Shown one piece after another: positions 19,221 through 27,730 of a stretch of DNA of 64,000 nt. The first letter of the stretch is position 1. Every line of letters starts with the position of its first letter. Location of the stretch: NCBI RefSeq assembly GCF_001648155.1, contig NZ_CP015199.1, positions 2,242,501 to 2,306,500 of the forward strand, written 5' to 3'. Position numbers and translations under genes: made by a program. Below the pieces are notes generated by a model that saw only the letters and a program-made list of their open reading frames with translations, ran no database searches and was not told the DNA's origin. The stretch is from Chryseobacterium glaciei. GTDB taxonomy: Bacteria; Bacteroidota; Bacteroidia; Flavobacteriales; Weeksellaceae.

Positions 19221-19336
19221 TTTAATTTTCAGATTAATTGTTTCCCATAAAGTTACAAAAAGTATGCAAAGATTTTAATGAATTTTTAATTCTCAGCGAA
19301 TCATATTTAAGCACAAGAAAGTACCACACAATCATC

Positions 19337-19373
19337 TGTGCAAATCTGAGTAATCTGTGGGATAAAAAAGTTA
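19337..19373. repeat. Fragment of a dispersed CTGTG-type repeat
   Basis: The stretch ATCTGTGCAAATCTGAGTAA followed by TCTGTGGGAT resembles an intergenic repeat common in Bacteroidota genomes. A larger copy lies at 19804-19884 on the other side of rnpA. Identification is from memory of the pattern. Confidence 0.4.
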
Positions 19374-19387
19374 AATTAAAATGGAAT

Positions 19388-19771
19388 TTAAGCCTTTTTC
19401 TGAGGCTGATTAGACTGACAAAGCTTAATAAACTGCGCTTCCACATCCTGAAATTTCGCAGGCATTTCAGGCGAAACCCAAAACATCATCGCAATCGTTT
19501 TTTCACCAAAAGCTTCCCTGAAAAGATCTTTATTCAAACGATAACATTCTCGTAATAATCTCTTTACGCGATTTCTGTGAACTGCTTTCTTGAAATATCT
19601 TTTAGAAACAGAAACTCCAATTTTTAAAGCTTCTACAGGTAAAGTAGGTTTATCTTTTAGAATAATAATTCTCAAATTTCCAAAGGTTCTCCATTTACCT
19701 TTTTCAAAAAGTAAAGTGATCTCATTGTCTTTTTTGAGTTTTTCGGCTCTGGGATATTTGAAATTTGTCAT
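19388..19771 (-). CDS. rnpA: Ribonuclease P protein component
   Basis: RnpA is the basic protein subunit of RNase P, which matures tRNA 5' ends. The signature KAVHRNRVKRLLRECYR near 63-79 is the RNR motif of the family, preceded by IGVSVSKRYF. The length of 127 residues is normal. It is not next to rpmH or dnaA, which is usual in this phylum. Copies of a dispersed repeat flank it. Confidence 0.92.
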   Translation of the reverse strand: MTNFKYPRAEKLKKDNEITLLFEKGKWRTFGNLRIIILKDKPTLPVEALKIGVSVSKRYFKKAVHRNRVKRLLRECYRLNKDLFREAFGEKTIAMMFWVSPEMPAKFQDVEAQFIKLCQSNQPQKKA

Positions 19772-19803
19772 TTACAGGGTGTAAATATAGTCTTATTTTG
19801 AAT

Positions 19804-19884
19804 TTTTCTCACAGATTTCACAAATTCTCACAGAGAAAAATAAAACATAAACATCCGTGTTGATCCGTGAAATCTGTGAGAAAA
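19804..19884. repeat. Dispersed inverted repeat, 18-base perfect arms
   Basis: TTTTCTCACAGATTTCAC (19804-19821) and its exact complement at 19867-19884 enclose 45 bases. The element lies between tcdA and rnpA, 7 bases past the tcdA stop, and could also end transcription of tcdA. Confidence 0.65.
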
Positions 19885-19891
19885 TAAATTT

Positions 19892-20617
19892 TTAATCTTT
19901 TTTCAATAAATGGTTAATAACCTCCGAAGCAGTATAGAGTCCAAAAATCGCAGGCATATAACTTATCGTTCCATAAAAAGATCTTTTAAAATTAGTTCCG
20001 TCTGTCATTTTCAGGCTTTCTTCATCTTGAATATCGTTTGAAAAAACGCAACGAACGCCTTTATCAATTTTCTCTTTTTTTAATCTTTTTCTTACCTGCC
20101 TTGCAAGATGGCAATGCTCAGTTTTGCTGATGTCTCTTACCATTACCTTGCTTGGATCGGTCTTCCCTCCAGCTCCCATTGAGCTTACAATTTTTATTTT
20201 TCTTCTTTTTGCAGCAATGATTAAACAAAGTTTTGGCGTTACACTGTCGATACAATCTAAAACATAATCAAATTTTGCAGAGTCCAGGACTTCATCCATT
20301 CTTTCCGGATTTAGAAACTCATTGATTTTGGTTAAATTAAGTGTAGGATTAATATCTAAAAGTCTTTCTGCAACAACCTCTACTTTATGTTTTCCTATTG
20401 TTGAATGTAAAGCTGGTAACTGTCTGTTAATGTTTGTAATATCTACCGTGTCACCATCTACGATCGTCATAGTTCCGACTCCCGCTCTTGCCAGAAATTC
20501 TGCCGCAAACGAGCCAACTCCGCCTAATCCGACAACCAGAACAGTCGCTTTATTCAATCTTTCCAAACCTTCTTCTTTGATGAGAAGTTCCGTTCTCTCC
20601 AACCAGTTTTTATCCAT
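19892..20617 (-). CDS. tcdA: tRNA threonylcarbamoyladenosine dehydratase
   Basis: TcdA (ThiF/E1-like) uses ATP to cyclise t6A37 of tRNA to ct6A. The nucleotide-binding loop GLGGVGSFAAE lies near 30-40, followed by DGDTVDITNINRQ and a DCIDSV segment, as in the family. It has 241 residues. Its start overlaps the end of tatD by 8 bases, so tatD and tcdA form one operon. The extra zinc-binding cysteines of true E1 enzymes are absent, which supports TcdA over MoeB or ThiF. Confidence 0.88.
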   Translation of the reverse strand: MDKNWLERTELLIKEEGLERLNKATVLVVGLGGVGSFAAEFLARAGVGTMTIVDGDTVDITNINRQLPALHSTIGKHKVEVVAERLLDINPTLNLTKINEFLNPERMDEVLDSAKFDYVLDCIDSVTPKLCLIIAAKRRKIKIVSSMGAGGKTDPSKVMVRDISKTEHCHLARQVRKRLKKEKIDKGVRCVFSNDIQDEESLKMTDGTNFKRSFYGTISYMPAIFGLYTASEVINHLLKKD

Positions 20618-21236
20618 TTTTTATCGTCTCTAAATTTTCTACAATTTGTTCGTTCAGTTTTTCCAAAGAAATCCCCTTGAGTTCTGAAGTTTTTTGATAT
20701 AAATCTTCAATGTTAAAATCTTCATTATCAGTTTCTAAAAAGATTTTGTCTAAAGGGGTAATTTTCAGAATATTTTGCAAAGATAAATTATACAAAACCG
20801 CTTTTCCAAAACTCAAATAAAAATTATTTTTAAGCAGGTCTTCGGCAATGCTTTGTTTTTTATTAAAACCATGAATGATCATTGCCTGTTCAGCCTTTTT
20901 TTTGAAGGAAATCACTTCGTAAAATTTTCTTACACAATGAATAATCAAAGGTTTTTTTACTTCATTTGAAATTTTTATCTGTCTTAGAAAAATGTCTTCC
21001 TGAATTTTTTGATCGATTTCAACAAAAGAATCCAGTCCGCATTCTCCGATTGCAAAACAATTTTCATTGATGTTTGATTGTAACCAATCAATTTGATTAT
21101 CAATTGATTCAATATTAATGTCTTGAGGGTGAATCCCAATAGAATACAGCGAATCTGGCGGAATATTATTTAAATCTAAATTATAAATTCCGTAGGTCAC
21201 ATTTTTCTTATGATGATGAAAATCAAAAAAATCCAT
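20610..21236 (-). CDS. TatD-family metal-dependent hydrolase
   Basis: The product follows the TatD fold: DFHHH at the N-terminus, GECGLD near 66-71 with the metal-binding Glu, IHC near 98, IHGF near 120 and ETDNE near 170. TatD proteins are 3'-5' exonucleases or hydrolases. At 208 residues it is shorter than E. coli TatD (about 260), as many Bacteroidota copies are. I start it at ATG 21236 and not at the TTG two codons upstream. It precedes and overlaps tcdA. Confidence 0.82.
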   Translation of the reverse strand: MDFFDFHHHKKNVTYGIYNLDLNNIPPDSLYSIGIHPQDINIESIDNQIDWLQSNINENCFAIGECGLDSFVEIDQKIQEDIFLRQIKISNEVKKPLIIHCVRKFYEVISFKKKAEQAMIIHGFNKKQSIAEDLLKNNFYLSFGKAVLYNLSLQNILKITPLDKIFLETDNEDFNIEDLYQKTSELKGISLEKLNEQIVENLETIKNG

Positions 21237-21242
21237 GTACAA

Positions 21243-21591
21243 AAATACTAACTATTTATCTGTTGTGTATTTTGAGTCTTTGTATTTCGAAAATAAGTGA
21301 AACGCCTTTGTTTATCTTAGTTTAAAGGTTTTAAAATCAATTCTTTGTATTTCTTTGCATTTAATAATCGCAAGGTTAAACAAAGAACTTTTGAAGTAGA
21401 ATAATTTTTGATAGAGATAAACAAAGCCATTTCATTTAAAAAAGTAAAACAAAAATATGTGTTTAATTATCAGCTAATTAAGACTGTTTTAAAATGGACA
21501 ACATGTTAGCGATTTAGAATTAATATAAAATTCTTAAACGAACGTTTATAAATATGTTAAAAATTTCTTAACTTTACTCAAACTACACTTC
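21243..21591. repeat. Intergenic region with nested inverted repeats
   Basis: CTTTGTTTATCT (21306-21317) is complemented exactly by AGATAAACAAAG (21415-21426). Inside that pair, TTCTTTG near 21341 faces CAAAGAA near 21380, so the whole 120 bases can fold as a long imperfect hairpin. Nearer the tetR-type gene, AAAC and GTTT arms around 21536-21547 form a small palindrome that could be an autoregulatory operator (weak evidence). Confidence 0.5.
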
Positions 21592-22221
21592 ATGAAGAAA
21601 AAATTTACGGAAAAACAAATCCATATTTTAGACATCGCCGAAGAGCTGATTGCGAAAAAAGGATATGAAGGAACGTCGGTGAGGGATATCTGTTCCAAAG
21701 CCAGTATTAATGTCGCAATGATCTCTTATTATTTCGGTTCTAAGGAGAAAATGATGTCTTATCTCTATCAGTACAGAGTTCTAAAGACAAGGGAAAATTT
21801 TTCGGAATTTGCAGATACGATCAAAGATGGCAAACCGGAAATGCAGATGAAGGAAATTATTAAATATATTGTCTCTCAATTATTTAAATATAATTATTTT
21901 CACGGATTTGTTACACAGGAACTTCGACATACAGAAAATTTAAAGGATGAACTTCTCGATTTTTATCAGTTATTCGTTAAAAAACTGGACGAAGTCATAA
22001 AAAAAGGAGTTACGTCCGGAGTTTTCACATTTACTCCAAAACCGGAGGATATTTTGACCACAATTATAGGTTCTACATTGTTTGTAATTCGTAATAAAAA
22101 CTTTTATGAGCTCTATGTTCCGAGTAAAAACGAAGAAGCTTACAGTAAAGAAGCCGAAAAAAAGGTAAGAATGAATCTTTTGATGAGTATTTTTGCAATT
22201 TTGGGATACGCTGCAGACTAA
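21592..22221 (+). CDS. TetR-family transcriptional regulator
   Basis: This 209-residue protein has an N-terminal HTH typical of TetR: ILDIAEELIAKKGYEGTSV, then DICSKASINVAMISYYFGSKEKMM near 32-55. The C-terminal ligand domain is helical with no assignable ligand. No efflux or biosynthetic gene lies next to it. bamD downstream is separately promoted. It may act on its own promoter or elsewhere. Confidence 0.85.
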   Translation: MKKKFTEKQIHILDIAEELIAKKGYEGTSVRDICSKASINVAMISYYFGSKEKMMSYLYQYRVLKTRENFSEFADTIKDGKPEMQMKEIIKYIVSQLFKYNYFHGFVTQELRHTENLKDELLDFYQLFVKKLDEVIKKGVTSGVFTFTPKPEDILTTIIGSTLFVIRNKNFYELYVPSKNEEAYSKEAEKKVRMNLLMSIFAILGYAAD

Positions 22222-22323
22222 AATTACGTTAAATATTCATAAAAAAAAATCTATTGACAAAAAAGTTATATTTTTGCAAATTAATAGATCGGTCATATAA
22301 TCCGAAAACTGTGAATTTTTTAT

Positions 22324-23319
22324 ATGAAAAAATATATTTTAGGTCTTTTTGCTGTAGCTGTGGTATCTTCATGTGTGAGTCAGCAAGATAAAGCGATGAA
22401 AAGTGCGGATAAAAACTACATCTTAAAGGTTGCAAATGAGAACTTTGCAAAAAAGAAGTGGAAAAATTCACTGGCTCTTTATGACAGGTTGGCTAATTTG
22501 GTTGCAGGTACGGATGATTTCCCTAATGTGGGTTTCAATACGGCGTATGCAAACTATTATGATAAAAATTATAAGTTGGCTGGGCATCAGTTCAAAAACT
22601 TTGCAGTAAGTTTTCCAAAGGATCCTAGAGCAGAAGAGGCGGCGTATATGTCGGCTTTATGTTACTATGAAGGGTCAATGGATTATAATTTGGATCAGTC
22701 TAGTACAGAATTGGCAATTAATGAGTTACAGGATTTCTTGAATAATTATCCAACTTCTGAAAGATCTAAAAATATCACAACTCTTATTGATGAGCTGTCT
22801 TACAAGTTAGAGTTCAAATCTTACGAAAACGGAAGACAATACTTCAATATGGGTGATTATAAAGCTGCAAATACGGCTTTAGAAAACGTATTGGAAGATT
22901 TCCCGAGTACAAAACTTCGTCCGAAAATCTATGATTATATGATGAAGTCACGTTACTTATTGGCTCAAAAATCGATCTATGATCTTAAAGACGAACGTAT
23001 TGAAAGTGCATTGTCATTTACAAAACAAGTTGAAAAAGATCTTCCGAATACAGAATATTCTAAAACTGCATTGGATCTTAGAGAGAAATTAGAGAAAGAA
23101 AAGAAAGATTTCGCAGTTGTAAAAAAACAAACAGAAGCTAGAATTGCAACATTAACTGCAAGACAGAAAAAAGAAGTAGAAAAGCTGGCTGAAAAGAACA
23201 AAACTGAAGATCAGATTAAAAATCAGATCGATGCTGAGAAGAAAGCAATGCAGATCCAGAGGGACAGTGCGAAGCTTCAGACACCTCCACCGGCAGCGAC
23301 TTTCAAAATCCAAAGATAA
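22324..23319 (+). CDS. bamD: Outer membrane assembly lipoprotein BamD
   Basis: BamD is the TPR lipoprotein of the BAM complex that inserts beta-barrels into the outer membrane. The product has a lipid signal (VVSSC, Cys17), then TPR repeats over about 30-250 with the family feature YELAxxxF-like spacing (KLAGHQFKNFAVSFPKDPRAEEAAY). A charged coiled-coil tail (about 255-320) is typical of the flavobacterial form. TATTTTTG at 22269-22276 is a likely -7 box. rpoZ follows 42 bases later. Confidence 0.88.
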   Translation: MKKYILGLFAVAVVSSCVSQQDKAMKSADKNYILKVANENFAKKKWKNSLALYDRLANLVAGTDDFPNVGFNTAYANYYDKNYKLAGHQFKNFAVSFPKDPRAEEAAYMSALCYYEGSMDYNLDQSSTELAINELQDFLNNYPTSERSKNITTLIDELSYKLEFKSYENGRQYFNMGDYKAANTALENVLEDFPSTKLRPKIYDYMMKSRYLLAQKSIYDLKDERIESALSFTKQVEKDLPNTEYSKTALDLREKLEKEKKDFAVVKKQTEARIATLTARQKKEVEKLAEKNKTEDQIKNQIDAEKKAMQIQRDSAKLQTPPPAATFKIQR

Positions 23320-23361
23320 TTCGTAAATTTGCCACCTTATAAATAAATTAATTTTCTCAAA

Positions 23362-23685
23362 ATGAGTGTAAAAGATACAAAAGCAGAAGTAAATACTATT
23401 ACTTACGATAAAGACAAGATTGAAGATAAAGTAGGTTCAATCTATGAAGCTATTGTTATCATGGGAAAGAGAGCAGAGCAGATCAACGCAGAAATTCGTA
23501 CAGAATTGCATAACAAATTAGACGAATTTGCTGTTCACAACTCTACATTGGAAGAAGTTTTCGAAAACAGAGAACAGATTGAGATCTCTAAACATTACGA
23601 AAAACTTCCAAAACCAACTTCTATCGCGATCGAAGAATGGTTAAACGAAGATATTTACTTCAGAAAAACTGAAGAAAGAAAATAA
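23362..23685 (+). CDS. rpoZ: RNA polymerase omega subunit (Bacteroidota type)
   Basis: This 107-residue protein matches the divergent omega of Bacteroidota: a short N-terminus, the core helix SIYEAIVIMGKRAEQINAEIR with conserved GKRAxQI near 34-41, and an acidic C-terminus with EEWLNEDIYF. Omega stabilises beta-prime in RNA polymerase. It lies between bamD and coaBC, an order I recall as common in the class. A TAAATTTG box at 23324-23331 may add a promoter. Confidence 0.85.
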   Translation: MSVKDTKAEVNTITYDKDKIEDKVGSIYEAIVIMGKRAEQINAEIRTELHNKLDEFAVHNSTLEEVFENREQIEISKHYEKLPKPTSIAIEEWLNEDIYFRKTEERK

Positions 23686-23709
23686 AAACCGTTTGGTTTT
23701 TAATAGATG

Positions 23710-23744
23710 AAGGTCATAAAGGAACTATTTCTTTTATGACCTTT
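23710..23744 (+). terminator. Hairpin after rpoZ
   Basis: AAGGTCATAAAG (23710-23721) pairs with CTTTTATGACCTT (23731-23743), with one bulged base. The T run after it is short, so termination may be partial. Confidence 0.6.
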
Positions 23745-23805
23745 GTTGTTTAAATGGTTTGTGAGAAAAAATAAGTATTTTAGTGTTTTAAAAAATTAAA
23801 ACTAA

Positions 23806-25008
23806 ATGAGTATTTCCGGGAAAAAGATTCTTATTGCCGTTTCTGGAGGAATTGCAGCCTATAAAATTCATTTTCTGATAAGAGATTTTATCAAAAAAGG
23901 TGCGGAAGTTCAGGTGATTATGACTCCGGATGCCGAGCATTTTGTAACGAAGCTGAGCTTGTCTACGCTATCGAAGAAATCTGTTTATACAGATTTCTAC
24001 AACGAAAACGGAACATGGAACAGCCATGTTGAAATGGCGTTGTGGGCAGATGTAATGATCGTTGCGCCGTGTACAGCAAATACTTTGGCTAAAATGACGC
24101 ACGGAATGTGTGATAATTTAGTCATTGCAACCTATATGTCAGCGAAATGCCCTGTTTTTATAGCTCCTGCAATGGATTTGGATATGTACGCACATCCTTC
24201 CACAAAACAGAATTTAGAATTGGCTGAGGATTTCGGGCATTTCATTATTCCTGCAGAAGATGGCGAGCTGGCAAGCGGACTGATCGGGCAGGGAAGAATG
24301 GCGGAACCGGAAACAATTGCTAAAGCGGTTGAAGAATTTTTTAATTCAAATCATAAAAAAACTTTAGAAGGAAAAACGGTTTTAATTACAGCCGGACCAA
24401 CTTATGAAGCCCTTGATCCTGTAAGATTTATAGGAAATCATTCTTCAGGAAAAATGGGATTCTCTTTGGCGGAAGAAGCTTCAAAAAGAGGTGCAAAAGT
24501 TATTTTGATATCAGGGCCGACTTCTCAGGTGATGAATGATAAAAATGTTGATGTTCATAAAATTACTTCTGCAAAAGAAATGTTGACGAAAGTATTTGAG
24601 TTTTATGATACAATTGATATTGGAATCGCAAGTGCAGCTGTTGCAGACTATGCTCCAAAGGAAGTCGCTAAGGAAAAAATCAAAAAAAATGATGACAGCC
24701 TAACGATTGAATTAATTAAAAATCCGGATATTCTCAAAACAATGGGCGAAAAGAAAACCCATCAGTTTTTAGTCGGTTTTGCCTTGGAAACCCAAAATGA
24801 AGAAGAAAATGCCAAAGGAAAATTGGAAAAGAAAAATCTTGATATGATTGTTTTGAATTCTCTTCGTGATGAAGGCGCAGGATTTAAAAATGACACCAAT
24901 AAAATAAAAATATTCACCAAAACGGAGAAAAAAGAATTTGAACTAAAATCTAAGGACGATGTTGCAAAAGACATTCTTAATTTTGTTGAGTCTCAGATAT
25001 TGAAATAA
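23806..25008 (+). CDS. coaBC: Phosphopantothenoylcysteine decarboxylase/phosphopantothenate-cysteine ligase
   Basis: CoaBC makes 4'-phosphopantetheine for coenzyme A in two steps. The N-terminal flavin-dependent CoaC half has SGGIAAYK, the active His in SHVEMALWADVMIVAP and CTANTLAKM. The usual PAMN motif reads PAMDLDMY here, as I recall for relatives. The CoaB half begins near 185 with ITAGPTYEALDPVRFIGNHSSGKMG and has the DIGIASAAVADYAP segment. The length of 400 residues is normal for the fusion. Confidence 0.93.
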   Translation: MSISGKKILIAVSGGIAAYKIHFLIRDFIKKGAEVQVIMTPDAEHFVTKLSLSTLSKKSVYTDFYNENGTWNSHVEMALWADVMIVAPCTANTLAKMTHGMCDNLVIATYMSAKCPVFIAPAMDLDMYAHPSTKQNLELAEDFGHFIIPAEDGELASGLIGQGRMAEPETIAKAVEEFFNSNHKKTLEGKTVLITAGPTYEALDPVRFIGNHSSGKMGFSLAEEASKRGAKVILISGPTSQVMNDKNVDVHKITSAKEMLTKVFEFYDTIDIGIASAAVADYAPKEVAKEKIKKNDDSLTIELIKNPDILKTMGEKKTHQFLVGFALETQNEEENAKGKLEKKNLDMIVLNSLRDEGAGFKNDTNKIKIFTKTEKKEFELKSKDDVAKDILNFVESQILK

Positions 25009-25044
25009 TTTTAATAAATTTCCGTTCTCAATTTTTAATAGATA

Positions 25045-25956
25045 ATGAAAAAATACATAAGTTTATTTTTACTGCTTTTCATATGTAATCTTAGCTTTTC
25101 TCAGGAGTTGCTGGCTACCGTTCAGGTAAATGCTCAACAATTGGGTGGAAGTAACCAGCAGGCATATAAAGCCTTGGAAAAAAGTCTTAGGGATTTCATC
25201 AATAATACAAGTTGGACGGGGAAAAAGCTTCAGAATTTTGAAAAGGTAAAATGTAATTTTGCTATTGTTCTGACAGAAAGTCCAGGTAATAATAAATACA
25301 AAGGAAATATCGTTGTTCAGGCGGTACGTCCGGTTTATAATACCAATTATGAATCAACATTAATAAATCTTCAGGATCAGAGATTTTCTTTTGAATATAT
25401 TGAAAATGAGAATCTTATTTTTAACGAAAGACAATTTTCCGGTAAAAACTTAATTGATATGATTAGTTTTTATGTTTATGTAATTTTAGGTTATGATGCA
25501 GACAGTTTCCAGTCTTCGGGTGGAACTCCATGGTTTCAAAAAGCTCAACAAATTGCGCAAAACGGAGAATCTCAGAATACTTATGAAGGATGGAAGCAAA
25601 TCAACGAACCGAGAAACCGTTCACAGTTGATCAGAGAAATTATGAGTCCTAATATGGTACAGTTAAGATCTTTATTTTATACTTATCACAGAGCGGGCTT
25701 AGATAATTTGTTCAATCAGGATCAGACACAGGCAAAGAAAGTTATTTTTGATGGTTTGTTACAGTTGAAAACTTATGAAAGCAATTTCACCCAGAATTAT
25801 TATTTAGATCTTTTTCTGATGAATAAAGCGGATGAGATTTTTAATATTTTTAATTCTAATAATAATGGAGGAATTGCATTGGGTGATCTGAAACAATTAT
25901 TGATCCTCATGAATCCGAAAAATACAGACTCTAAGTGGAGTCAGTGGAAACAATAA
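25045..25956 (+). CDS. DUF4835 protein, PorD-like T9SS component
   Basis: The 303-residue product has a signal peptide (LLFICNLSFSQ, cleavage near 19) and the full DUF4835 body: NCNF-like KVKCNFAIVLTE, DIQ-like VVQAVRPVYNT and DMISFYVYVILGYDADSF. DUF4835 proteins are annotated as PorD, an accessory protein of type IX secretion and gliding; the exact role is not known. It lies between coaBC and recN and is probably periplasmic. Confidence 0.75.
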   Translation: MKKYISLFLLLFICNLSFSQELLATVQVNAQQLGGSNQQAYKALEKSLRDFINNTSWTGKKLQNFEKVKCNFAIVLTESPGNNKYKGNIVVQAVRPVYNTNYESTLINLQDQRFSFEYIENENLIFNERQFSGKNLIDMISFYVYVILGYDADSFQSSGGTPWFQKAQQIAQNGESQNTYEGWKQINEPRNRSQLIREIMSPNMVQLRSLFYTYHRAGLDNLFNQDQTQAKKVIFDGLLQLKTYESNFTQNYYLDLFLMNKADEIFNIFNSNNNGGIALGDLKQLLILMNPKNTDSKWSQWKQ

Positions 25957-25974
25957 AACTCTGATTTTTCAGTC

Positions 25975-26005
25975 TTGAATTCTGAATTTTAAAGTTCTAT
26001 ATTTG
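25975..26005 (+). promoter_or_regulatory. Promoter of recN
   Basis: TTG (25975-25977) and TATATTTG (25998-26005) are 20 bases apart, matching the Bacteroidota pattern. The recN ATG is 26 bases downstream. Confidence 0.65.
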
Positions 26006-26030
26006 CATTACCTAAAGTAACGCTACATCA

Positions 26031-27680
26031 ATGCTTTCGAGAATTTACATTAAAAATTTTGCCCTAATTGATACGCTTGATGTATCATTACACAACGGTT
26101 TACAAGTAATAACTGGGGAAACCGGTGCCGGCAAATCTATTATTTTGGGTGCTCTCAGACTTATTTTGGGTGAGAGAGCAGACGTAAAATCTATTTCAAA
26201 TGCAGCAGAAAAAAGCATTGTAGAAACGGAATTTGAATTAAATAATCAGTTCAAAAAATTCTTTATCGAAAATGATCTCGATTATGAGCATCAAACCATT
26301 ATCCGCAGAGAAATTTCTCCTGCCGGGAAATCCAGAGCGTTTATTAATGATGTTCCGGTTACGTTGGATGTTTTAAGAGAATTGTCTTCGCAACTTATTG
26401 ATATTCATTCACAGTTTGAAACTTCAAACCTTTTCACATCAGAATATCAGTTTAAAATCATTGACGGACTTTCCGAAAATAAAAAGATCGTTGAAGAATA
26501 TCAGCATGAATTTTTAGAATTTCAAAGCTTAAAAACTCAACTAAAAAAATTACAGACACAACTTTCCGAAAGCAATAAAGAAAGCGATTACAAGCAGTTT
26601 TTATTGAATGAATTGGAAGAGTTGAATCTGGATGATGTTGATTATGAAGAATTAAAAAATCTGCTTTCTATTCAGGAAAATGCAGGAATGATTTCCGAAA
26701 ATCTGGCTCAGGTTTTATCAAGATTTCATCAGGAAGAAATCGGGATTTTATCTTTCTTTAATGAAGCTAAAAATAAATTGTCAAAAATTTCTGAGGTTTC
26801 AAACAGCTTTTCTGAGCTTGACCAAAGATTAGAAATATCTTTTGTAGAATTAAAAGACATCATTTCCGAGTTGGAAAACGAGTCTGAAAAAATTGAAATC
26901 AATCCTGAAAATCTTGCTTCACTTTCTGAATTGAATAATAAACTCAATGCTCTATTTATTAAGCATAATGTTTCTGATGTTAATGAATTAAAAGAAATCA
27001 GAGATCAGTTAGCAGGAGAACAACAAGGTGCATCAGAATTAGAATCAAATATTATTGAAATTGAAGAAAATATTTCTAAAAAGGAAAAATCTCTTCAATC
27101 TCTTTCCGAAAAACTTTCTAAAAATAGAAAGAAAAGTATTCCTGTTTTCATTAAAAAAGCAGAAAGCTTACTTAAAAAACTAGGTCTTGAAAAAGCTAAA
27201 GTTGATATTGAGCTTCAAGATACTTCAGAATTCAATCAATTCGGGAAAGAAAATATTCAGTTATTGTTTCAGGCAAACTCTGGGTTTCCTTTAAAGCCTA
27301 TTCAAACAGCTATTTCCGGCGGTGAAAGATCACGAGTAATGTTGGCTGTCAAAAAAATCATTGCTGAAAGTGACGAGCTTCCAACGCTTATTTTAGACGA
27401 AATCGATAGCGGAGTTTCAGGAAAAGTAGCCGAAGAAATCGGAAATCTGATGCGTGAAATGTCTCAGGACATGCAGTTGATCGTTATTTCTCACTTAGCG
27501 CAGGTTGCCGCAAAAGGAAATAATAATTACAAAGTGGTAAAACAGGATATTGCAGGAAAAACGCAATCAACCATTGTTACTTTGAGTGACGAAGAAAAAC
27601 TCAACGAAATTGCCCAATTACTTTCCGGAAGTAAAATTACTGAAGCGGCTTTGGCGCAGGCGAAAGAATTAATTGGCTAA
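26031..27680 (+). CDS. recN: DNA repair protein RecN
   Basis: RecN is an SMC-like ATPase in double-strand-break repair. Walker A is GETGAGKS at 29-36. Coiled-coil segments fill about 150-365. The ABC signature region ISGGERSRVMLA lies near 430 and Walker B LILDEIDSGVSG near 455, followed by the H-loop ISHLAQVAA. The length of 549 residues is normal. It has its own promoter. Confidence 0.94.
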   Translation: MLSRIYIKNFALIDTLDVSLHNGLQVITGETGAGKSIILGALRLILGERADVKSISNAAEKSIVETEFELNNQFKKFFIENDLDYEHQTIIRREISPAGKSRAFINDVPVTLDVLRELSSQLIDIHSQFETSNLFTSEYQFKIIDGLSENKKIVEEYQHEFLEFQSLKTQLKKLQTQLSESNKESDYKQFLLNELEELNLDDVDYEELKNLLSIQENAGMISENLAQVLSRFHQEEIGILSFFNEAKNKLSKISEVSNSFSELDQRLEISFVELKDIISELENESEKIEINPENLASLSELNNKLNALFIKHNVSDVNELKEIRDQLAGEQQGASELESNIIEIEENISKKEKSLQSLSEKLSKNRKKSIPVFIKKAESLLKKLGLEKAKVDIELQDTSEFNQFGKENIQLLFQANSGFPLKPIQTAISGGERSRVMLAVKKIIAESDELPTLILDEIDSGVSGKVAEEIGNLMREMSQDMQLIVISHLAQVAAKGNNNYKVVKQDIAGKTQSTIVTLSDEEKLNEIAQLLSGSKITEAALAQAKELIG

Positions 27681-27730
27681 AAATCTGTAACATATTTTGC
27701 ATTCCACTTACTAATGTAAAAAAGTAAACT

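Noticed and set aside
19388..19771. rnpA away from rpmH/dnaA as a sign of rearrangement
   Set aside because: This separation is usual in Bacteroidota.
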